Positions 6,013 through 10,931 of a stretch of 10,931 nucleotides of DNA are shown in pieces (the stretch's first letter is position 1; each line of letters starts with the position of its first letter). The position numbers and the translations under genes were made by a program. Where the stretch lies: assembly GCA_903867845.1 (NCBI GenBank), contig CAIPSZ010000070.1:1-10931 (forward strand), written 5' to 3'. Source of the stretch: Candidatus Kerfeldbacteria bacterium. Lineage in GTDB: Bacteria > Patescibacteriota > Patescibacteriia > PEXW01. A model generated the notes under the pieces. That model made no database searches. It had not been told where the DNA came from and worked only from the letters and a program-made list of their open reading frames with translations.

Positions 6013-6689
6013 AGGTACGGGACGATGGCGCGGAGAATGTCGTTGAATACGTTCTTGATGGGTTGCTCCCCAGCAACATCGAGGAGTCGACCATGCTCTT
6101 TGTAGAAGTTCTTAAGCACGCGGATGCGCTCCTCGTAGGTGTCGAAGCGCTTCCCGGCAAGTTCGGGCGTATCATCGGACCGGTGCTGGAGCTCCGCACC
6201 GCAGATGTGGCAGTGATTCCCTTTGTAGTCAGCATCCAAAGGATGGAAGACGAGCTTGTCATTCGGGCAGTACAGTCGCAGTGTCAGCCGTCGAACCGCT
6301 TCGTCGCGTTTTACGTCTATGGAAATTGCGATGGGTTCGCGCATGTCAAACGTTTGCACCATGCGCTCGAGGGCAATAGCTTGCGGTAAGGAGAGCGGGA
6401 ATGCATCGAAGACAAATCCAGTCTTCCGGTGCAAGCGCTCTATTTCACGCTTGACGAGTTCTTCAATGACCTGGTCAGGCTGGGGAATGCCGGCGTCGTA
6501 CCGGCTGCGCACTTCGTCTGCCAGCGTATCGCCGGTACCGGCTTTACTCCGAATAGCCCGAATGATGTCGCCCGAGGAAAGGTGGTACAGCGAAAAGCGC
6601 TCCTCCAGGAGCTGCGCTTGGGTACCCTTCCCTGATCCGGGCGGGCCGATGAGGACGATGTTGAACGGACGCGGGTGGGACGTGTTCAT
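6009..6689 (-). CDS. adk: adenylate kinase with altered signature motif
   Basis: Adenylate kinase interconverts ATP, AMP and ADP in the cytoplasm. The 226-residue protein shows the P-loop GPPGSGKGTQ (15-24), the AMP-site segment SSGDIIRA with Arg44, and a long LID domain (about 136-175). The LID carries Cys141, Asp144, Cys160 and Cys163, a C-x2-D/C-x2-C set that could bind zinc. Arg170 and Arg181 correspond to the LID arginines that close on the phosphates. The odd part is the nucleotide kinase signature: where relatives read DGFPR, this reads DAFPL (95-99), so the conserved arginine that contacts AMP is a leucine; the later Gln103 is kept. It starts 97 bases after secY, behind a candidate promoter, without a Shine-Dalgarno site, and overlaps map by ATGA. 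It remains most likely a true adenylate kinase. Confidence 0.93.
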   Translation of the reverse strand: MNTSHPRPFNIVLIGPPGSGKGTQAQLLEERFSLYHLSSGDIIRAIRSKAGTGDTLADEVRSRYDAGIPQPDQVIEELVKREIERLHRKTGFVFDAFPLSLPQAIALERMVQTFDMREPIAISIDVKRDEAVRRLTLRLYCPNDKLVFHPLDADYKGNHCHICGAELQHRSDDTPELAGKRFDTYEERIRVLKNFYKEHGRLLDVAGEQPIKNVFNDILRAIVPYL

Positions 6690-6703
6690 GTGTGGACGTG
6701 GGT

Positions 6704-6732
6704 ACTATACAGGACGAGGGGTAAACCACCAA
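6704..6732 (-). promoter_or_regulatory. candidate promoter for the adk-map-ruvX group
   Basis: On the minus strand TATAGT (6709-6704, five of six -10 bases) lies 17 bases after TTGGTG (6732-6727, three of six -35 bases). The expected transcript start would fall only about 8 bases before the adk ATG, giving a nearly leaderless message, which fits the absence of a Shine-Dalgarno site. The gap holds no other gene. Confidence 0.4.
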
Positions 6733-6761
6733 ACGGAAAAACGTCCTTCAAGCTAAGGTGT

Positions 6762-6786
6762 GTGGCGAGAACGTCGGAGTCGCCAC
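6762..6786 (-). terminator. hairpin directly after secY, possible terminator
   Basis: GTGGCGA (6762-6768) and TCGCCAC (6780-6786) form a perfect 7-pair stem with an 11-base loop, starting at the base next to the secY stop codon. The T-rich tract on the minus strand (GTTTTT) comes only about 18 bases later, so this is not a standard intrinsic terminator. It may reduce read-through into adk or protect the 3' end. Confidence 0.3.
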
Positions 6787-8076
6787 TTACTTGTAGAACG
6801 CTTCGTAGTCGCGCATGACCAGCTGCGCCTGCACTTGCTTCACGCTCTCCAGCACCACGGAGACAACGATGAGCAGGCTGGTACCGCCAATCGCCAGGTT
6901 TTTCACGCCCGTCGTGGATTGCATGATGGTCGGGAGGACGGCAATGACGCCCAGGAAGAGCGCGCCACCCAGAATGATGCGGTTCGAAACGAAGCCAAGG
7001 TACTTGCTCGTGGGTTCGCCTGGACGAATACCGGGGATGAAACCACCTTGCTTCTGCAGGTTCTCCGCAATTTGGTGCGGCTGGAACACGACCGCCGTGT
7101 AGAAGTACGTGAACGCCACGACGAGCACGAAGTACATGATGCCGTAGTAGCTCTGGTTCTGGAAGAAATCCCGTACCCACACCGCGAAGTGCGCTACCCA
7201 TGGAACCGCACTCGTCGTGAAGAACTGTGCGATGAGCGGTGGGAACAGAATAATAGAGACCGCAAAGATGATCGGGATGACGCCCGCTTGGTTCACGCGG
7301 AGTGGCAGGTGCGTGTTCACCCCAGCGCCGCCGACCGTCTGGTTGCCCATGACACGTTTGGCGTAGGTTACGGGGATATTCCGCTGGCCCTCCGTGACGA
7401 AGACCACCCCAGCAATGGTGATGATCCCGATGAGTATGAAGGTGACCATGGTGAAAATTTGCGTCGAGTCAACAACGGCGAGCGTTTGCTGGATGGACTG
7501 CGGGACGCGGGAGACTATCCCGGCAAAGATGATGAGGGAAATACCGTTGCCCACCTTCTTCTCATTGATGAGCTCGCCAATCCACATGAGGAGCATGGTT
7601 CCGCCGACAACCGCGGCAATTGCTGTAACCGTTTGGAACATGGTCATGCTTCCGAGGACATTAGCGGCGCCCTGCTTTTTTAAGAAGATCATGGTGCTGT
7701 ACGCCTGCAGGATAGTCAACGGAACCGTAAGGTAGCGGGTGTACTGGTTAATGCGGTTCTGCCCCTGCTCGCCGTCTTTCTGGATTGCCTCCAACCGCGG
7801 GATGACCATGGTCAGCAGCTGCATGATGATGGACGCCGTAATGTACGGGCCCACGCCGAGCATGACCACCGAGAAGTTCTGCAAACCACCACCAGAGAAG
7901 AGGTTGAGCAAGCCCAGGAGTGGGTTCCCTTCCAGGACGGACTTCAACCCAGTGGGGTTGATGCCGGGGATGGGAATGTGCGCGAGAATGCGAAAAATGA
8001 CCAGCATCGCAAAGACGAACAGCAACGTGTTCCGAAGATCACGTACTTTCCACAACTGGCGAAGTCGTTCGATCAT
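6787..8076 (-). CDS. secY: protein translocase subunit SecY
   Basis: SecY is the channel of the Sec translocon in the inner membrane, working with SecE and SecA. The 429-residue protein shows the usual ten membrane segments and family motifs: the plug-side region IPIPGINP (34-41), the signature GVGPYITASIIMQLL (74-88), GNGISLIIFAGI (176-187), GQRNIPVTYAKR (230-241), RVNQAGVIPIIFA (260-272), IPGIRPGEPT (347-356) and the C-terminus MRDYEAFYK. The basic cytosolic loop before membrane segment 7 (about 239-260) is present. Its start overlaps the rplO stop (ATGA), the normal arrangement in spc clusters, and there is no Shine-Dalgarno site. A 97-base gap follows before adk. Confidence 0.98.
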   Translation of the reverse strand: MIERLRQLWKVRDLRNTLLFVFAMLVIFRILAHIPIPGINPTGLKSVLEGNPLLGLLNLFSGGGLQNFSVVMLGVGPYITASIIMQLLTMVIPRLEAIQKDGEQGQNRINQYTRYLTVPLTILQAYSTMIFLKKQGAANVLGSMTMFQTVTAIAAVVGGTMLLMWIGELINEKKVGNGISLIIFAGIVSRVPQSIQQTLAVVDSTQIFTMVTFILIGIITIAGVVFVTEGQRNIPVTYAKRVMGNQTVGGAGVNTHLPLRVNQAGVIPIIFAVSIILFPPLIAQFFTTSAVPWVAHFAVWVRDFFQNQSYYGIMYFVLVVAFTYFYTAVVFQPHQIAENLQKQGGFIPGIRPGEPTSKYLGFVSNRIILGGALFLGVIAVLPTIMQSTTGVKNLAIGGTSLLIVVSVVLESVKQVQAQLVMRDYEAFYK

Positions 8077-8570
8077 GCTTTTGCGTCGCGCTTTTCACGC
8101 TGCCGCTTTGGCAGCGGCTGCTGCGGCACGGACAGAATAATTGTTTTCCCACCTGCCGCTTCAATGGCAGCCTTGGCGGATTTGGAAAAAGCGTGGGCCG
8201 AGATCTGAAGCGCGTGGCTCACTTTACCGTCTCCGAGCACCTTCACGAAGTTCGTTTCCTTAATGAACTTGCGCTTGCGCAGGAGTTCAGGGGTAACTTT
8301 CGCCCCAGCGGGAAAAGCGTCGAGCTTGCCAACGTTAATCACCGAGGATTTGTCGAACTGGCTCTGGAAGCCTCGGTGCTTTGGCAGCTGCAAGAGCATC
8401 TGCTTGAGCCCGCGCTTGCGGCTATGACGACGACCGCCGCTTCGGGCGCGCTGGCCTTTGATACCGCGTCCGCTGTACGCGCCATGCCCAGACGCGTTCC
8501 CACGCCCGATGCGGGGTGAGCGCTGGGTGCTACCAGGATTCGGTTTGAGCGTGCTGAGTGTTGCGGGCAT
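8073..8570 (-). CDS. rplO: 50S ribosomal protein uL15
   Basis: uL15 is a late-assembling large-subunit protein with a long extended N-terminus that threads into 23S rRNA. The 165-residue product shows this basic, glycine-rich N-terminal arm (RIGRGNASGHGAYSGRGIKG, 20-39, and RRHSRKRGLKQM) and a globular C-terminal part with INVGKLDAFPAG and the FSKSAKAAIEAAGG segment. The ATG lies 8 bases after the rpsE stop. That gap is too short to hold rpmD (uL30), which sits here in most bacteria. The 3' end overlaps secY. The start is preceded by TTTT, with no Shine-Dalgarno site. Confidence 0.97.
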   Translation of the reverse strand: MPATLSTLKPNPGSTQRSPRIGRGNASGHGAYSGRGIKGQRARSGGRRHSRKRGLKQMLLQLPKHRGFQSQFDKSSVINVGKLDAFPAGAKVTPELLRKRKFIKETNFVKVLGDGKVSHALQISAHAFSKSAKAAIEAAGGKTIILSVPQQPLPKRQREKRDAKA

Positions 8571-8578
8571 AAAAGTGT

Positions 8579-9079
8579 TTAGTCAGCCTTCTTCTTCCGC
8601 GCTTGGAGCTTGGAGAGTCCCAAAAGGACGGCGCGAACGTTGTTAATCTTGTTCTTGGAACCGAGCATCTTACTTACCACGTCTTTGATGCCAGCCAAGT
8701 CAAGGACCGCTCGAGCGGCACCGCCAGCAATGACACCCGAACCAGTGGGAGCGGGCTTGAGTAACACGCGAGCAGCCCGGAATTTCACTTCCACAACGTG
8801 CGGAATTGTCCCGCGCTCGGTGACGATGGTAATGAGGTGCTTCTTGGCAGAGGTTACGGCTTTCTCCACCGAACCTTGCACGTCAGCGCCTTTTGCTAGA
8901 CCCATGCCAACGCGACCTTTGCGATCACCAATGACCACGCAGGCGCGGAAGCGCATGCGCTTGCCACCGGCAACCACGCGGGTCACGCGGGAGAGGTCAA
9001 TCGTCTTCTGATCAAACTCTGACTTCTCGCGGGGTCGGCGGTCACGGCGGGGTCCGGATTGGAGGCGTCCTGGAGGCAT
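8579..9079 (-). CDS. rpsE: 30S ribosomal protein uS5
   Basis: uS5 lies near the mRNA entry and decoding region of the small subunit and affects accuracy. The 166-residue protein has an Arg-rich N-terminal tail (1-25), the double-stranded RNA-binding fold segment RVTRVVAGGKRMRFRACVVI (31-50) with GDRKGRVGMGLAKG (51-64), and the C-terminal domain with PAPTGSGVIAGGAARAVLDL (109-128). The chosen ATG lies 12 bases after the rplR stop and is preceded by CCCAC, without a Shine-Dalgarno site. No alternative later start keeps the whole domain. Identification is certain. Confidence 0.97.
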   Translation of the reverse strand: MPPGRLQSGPRRDRRPREKSEFDQKTIDLSRVTRVVAGGKRMRFRACVVIGDRKGRVGMGLAKGADVQGSVEKAVTSAKKHLITIVTERGTIPHVVEVKFRAARVLLKPAPTGSGVIAGGAARAVLDLAGIKDVVSKMLGSKNKINNVRAVLLGLSKLQARKKKAD

Positions 9080-9091
9080 GTGGGTAGGGTG

Positions 9092-9463
9092 TTAGAACTG
9101 GAGGCCGCCGGCGCGCGCGCCTTCAGCGAGAGCTTTGACGCGGCCGTGGTACCGGTACCCAGCGACGTCGTAGACAACGGAAGAAATGTTCTTTGCTTTC
9201 GCTTTCTCGGCAATCATGGTTCCGACGGCTGTAGCGACCGCAACTTTCTGGGTGTGCTCCTTGGTCGCTTTCACGGGCGAGCCGAGGTGCTTGTCGGTCA
9301 CGGTGAGCAACGTCTTCCCGGCAACGTCATCAATGAGCTGCGCGCTAATGTGCTTGGCGCTCCGGAAGACCGTTAAGCGTGGACGGCTTGCGGTACCGCG
9401 AACCTTGCTGCGAATGCGGCGGTGACGGTGCTGGCGACGAATGGTACGAGAGGCGGTAGGCAT
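9092..9463 (-). CDS. rplR: 50S ribosomal protein uL18
   Basis: uL18 binds 5S rRNA and, with uL5, joins it to the large subunit. The 123-residue protein shows the basic N-terminus RRQHRHRRIRSKVRGT, the strand RPRLTVFRSAKHISAQLIDD (27-46), and the C-terminal signature GYRYHGRVKALAEGARAGGLQF (102-123). Residues VAG precede this motif where relatives usually carry an arginine-containing DRxG, a small variation. The start lies 5 bases after the rplF stop and is preceded by TTCCT, without a Shine-Dalgarno site. Confidence 0.97.
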   Translation of the reverse strand: MPTASRTIRRQHRHRRIRSKVRGTASRPRLTVFRSAKHISAQLIDDVAGKTLLTVTDKHLGSPVKATKEHTQKVAVATAVGTMIAEKAKAKNISSVVYDVAGYRYHGRVKALAEGARAGGLQF

Positions 9464-9468
9464 AGGAA

Positions 9469-10020
9469 TTACTTAGCGCCGGCGGCCTTCACGACCTTAC
9501 CAGCCTTACGGCGAACCACTTCATCCGAGTACTTAATGCCCTTGCCCTTGTACGGCTCTGGGGGCTTGAGGCGGCGAATCGTTGCCGCCGCTTCACCGAC
9601 AACTTGCTTGTCTATCCCTGAAACCACAATAACATTTTTCTCTACTGCCAGGGTAATGCCAACCGGTGGGGTAAAGACCACGGGATGGGAAAAGCCAAGG
9701 TTGAGGTTCAGGTTTGCGCCTTGGACTGCTGCTTTAAAACCCACACCGCTAATCTCCAAACGCTTCTCAAAACCCTTCGTCACGCCAGTAACGGCGTTCG
9801 CGAGCAGCTGACGACCAAGACCCCACAGGGCCCGGTCATTACGATTATCCGGTGATGGGACGCTCACGGTTATTTCCGTCGCCGTGGTGGCGATGTTCAT
9901 CCGGTGATGAAGCCGCATGCTCACCGAGCCTTTGGGGCCGGTTACCGTGACGTCAGGCGCTTTCACGGTTACCGTGACGCCAGCGGGCAGGGGGATGGGA
10001 AGTTTGCCAATGCGGGACAT
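9469..10020 (-). CDS. rplF: 50S ribosomal protein uL6
   Basis: uL6 sits near the factor-binding site of the large subunit. The frame is open to 10116, but the true start is the internal ATG at 10020: it gives the canonical N-terminus MSRIGKLPIPLPAGVTV and lies 4 bases after the rpsH stop, whereas the longer version would overlap rpsH by about 90 bases. The resulting 183-residue protein has both duplicated domains, with LLANAVTGVTKGFEKRLEIS (about 73-92), GVGFKAAVQG (93-102) and the C-terminal RRLKPPEPYKGKGIKYSDE (148-166), the rRNA-binding signature. The start is preceded by TTTT and has no Shine-Dalgarno site. Confidence 0.97.
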   Translation of the reverse strand: MSRIGKLPIPLPAGVTVTVKAPDVTVTGPKGSVSMRLHHRMNIATTATEITVSVPSPDNRNDRALWGLGRQLLANAVTGVTKGFEKRLEISGVGFKAAVQGANLNLNLGFSHPVVFTPPVGITLAVEKNVIVVSGIDKQVVGEAAATIRRLKPPEPYKGKGIKYSDEVVRRKAGKVVKAAGAK

Positions 10021-10024
10021 AAAA

Positions 10025-10408
10025 TTAGGCAATGGTACAGAGCAGTTCACCACCGACGTGCGCTTTACGCGCTTCCTGGTCAGTGAGGATGCCCTTGGGA
10101 GTGGAGAGAATGGCAATGCCGAGTCCGTTCTTCACGCGTGGGATTGCGCCAACTGAAACGTACAGGCGACGTCCGGGTTTTGACGAGCGGGTGAGTTCTT
10201 GGATGAATGACGTGCCATCGGGGTTGAACTTGATGGTGACCGTGAATGACCGACTGTCGGGCGACGGGAGCGCCGCAGCAAGGTACCCTTCGCGTACGAG
10301 CAGTGACGCTACCGCAAAGCGGAGTTTTGACTGTGGGATGGAGACGGTTCGGAGGCGGGCAAGGCCAGCGTTCCGAATCCGAGTGAGCATGTCTGCGATT
10401 GGGTCCAT
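10025..10408 (-). CDS. rpsH: 30S ribosomal protein uS8
   Basis: uS8 binds helix 21 of 16S rRNA early in small-subunit assembly, and in some bacteria it represses the spc operon by binding its mRNA. The 127-residue protein begins MDPIADMLTRIRNAGLAR and ends with the signature region SVGAIPRVKNGLGIAILSTP (85-104) followed by TDQEARKAHVGGELLCTI, all typical. The start lies 16 bases after the rpsN stop and is preceded by GACCT. The usual repressor binding site near rplE would be outside the window, so regulation cannot be judged. Confidence 0.97.
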   Translation of the reverse strand: MDPIADMLTRIRNAGLARLRTVSIPQSKLRFAVASLLVREGYLAAALPSPDSRSFTVTIKFNPDGTSFIQELTRSSKPGRRLYVSVGAIPRVKNGLGIAILSTPKGILTDQEARKAHVGGELLCTIA

Positions 10409-10424
10409 AGGTCAGTACAGTAGG

Positions 10425-10610
10425 TTACCAGCTTGCTTTACGCAGGCCAGGAATGTCGCCTTTGTTGGCGAGCTCTCGGAGGCAAATGCGACAGAGGTCG
10501 AACTTCCGCATGTAGCCGCGTTGGCGGCCACAGCGCCAGCAACGCCGAACGATCCGGGTGCTGTACTTCGGCGCGCGTTTCGATTTCGCAATTTGTCCAG
10601 AGGTAGCCAT
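10425..10610 (-). CDS. rpsN: 30S ribosomal protein uS14, zinc-binding form
   Basis: This short (61-residue) uS14 is of the zinc-ribbon type (type Z), with cysteines 24, 27, 40 and 43 in the pattern C-x2-C-x12-C-x2-C. uS14 sits in the head of the small subunit. The family C-terminus CRICLRELANKGDIPGLRKA is present. The start lies 6 bases after the rplE stop and is preceded by CGCCT, with no Shine-Dalgarno site. The four intact cysteines imply the zinc-dependent form, rather than the longer zinc-free paralogue. Confidence 0.97.
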   Translation of the reverse strand: MATSGQIAKSKRAPKYSTRIVRRCWRCGRQRGYMRKFDLCRICLRELANKGDIPGLRKASW

Positions 10611-10616
10611 AGGCGA

Positions 10617-10931
10617 TTACTTCTTTGGCGCGCGCTTGGCCGCGTCCTTCGAGGGGCGAGTAGGATACTGTTCGTCTTCATCTGCTACAGATCGGAAAGG
10701 GAAACCGAGCTGTTCCATGAGCAGGCGGCTGGCTTTCGGGTTTCCGGCTGTGTTGGTAATGACAATTTCTAAACCATGAATTTTCTCCACTTCATCCGAA
10801 CGAATTTCCGGAAAAGCCAGGTGTTCCTTGAAGCCGAGCGTGTAGTTCCCCTGCTTTTCGAATGCGGTTGGTTCTACAATACGTGGTTATCAAAGGTTCG
10901 TCGTCGTGATTTTTTACAGGCCCAACTTTTG
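10617..10931 (-). CDS. rplE: 50S ribosomal protein uL5, 3' part only, frame broken
   Basis: uL5 binds 5S rRNA and contacts uS13 across the subunit interface. Only the C-terminal half is here: 89 codons are open (10886 to 10620), including EKQGNYTLGFKEHLAFPEI, then the HGLEIVITNTAGN strand and LLMEQLGFPF, followed by a tail of about 25 charged residues. Upstream, the same frame meets TAA (10887-10889) and TGA (10890-10892), and the near-invariant RDFRG that should follow PRI is missing. The remaining 39 bases to the edge do not continue uL5 in any single frame. Because this sits at the very end of the sequence, a sequencing or assembly error at a contig end is more likely than a real pseudogene; rplE is essential. 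The stop lies 6 bases before rpsN. Confidence 0.85.

Noticed and set aside
6760..7683. 307-codon frame opposite secY
   Set aside because: It is antisense to secY; its His/Asp/Arg-rich product is what the complement of membrane-segment codons produces.
10021..10116. N-terminal extension of rplF by 32 codons
   Set aside because: It would overlap rpsH by about 90 bases and precede the canonical MSRIGKLP start; the short form matches the family.

Overview
The window reads as chromosomal housekeeping DNA from a bacterium of the Candidate Phyla Radiation (Patescibacteria). The main evidence is the spc-type ribosomal protein cluster, which keeps the usual order but has no rpmD (uL30) between rpsE and rplO; loss of uL30 is a known CPR trait. 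Very tight packing, ATGA overlaps between genes and few Shine-Dalgarno sites fit this. I cannot name the lineage from the sequence alone. Base composition is moderately GC-rich and similar across the genes.

Layout. Bases 1-80 are a leader with a hairpin. From 81 to 2370 on the plus strand lie dnaB, ybaB/ebfC and recR, a replication and recombination-repair group. From 2371 to 2894 there is a convergent intergenic region with no gene I accept. It holds a roughly 350-base, highly self-complementary element bounded by two related hairpins in inverted orientation, followed by a clear terminator for the minus-strand genes.

Everything from 2895 to the right edge is on the minus strand. Read in the direction of transcription it is: rplE (broken and cut by the window edge), rpsN, rpsH, rplF, rplR, rpsE, rplO, secY, then a 97-base gap with a candidate promoter, then adk, map, ruvX, a WecA/TagO-like glycan phosphotransferase, a membrane-anchored DUF192 protein, then a short gap with a candidate promoter and rplU (bL21). 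The ribosomal genes build both subunits; secY makes the translocon that receives nascent membrane proteins; map trims their N-termini; adk balances adenylates. The three genes after map link this cluster to rRNA processing (ruvX) and cell-surface glycan synthesis.

Points of interest: the structured intergenic element; a strong bias for CCT or at least a pyrimidine directly before ATG, in place of Shine-Dalgarno sites; an adenylate kinase lacking the signature arginine of its AMP site; and an rplE reading frame that breaks 45 bases from the window edge, probably an assembly error. I found no mobile-element transposase, CRISPR array, rRNA or tRNA.
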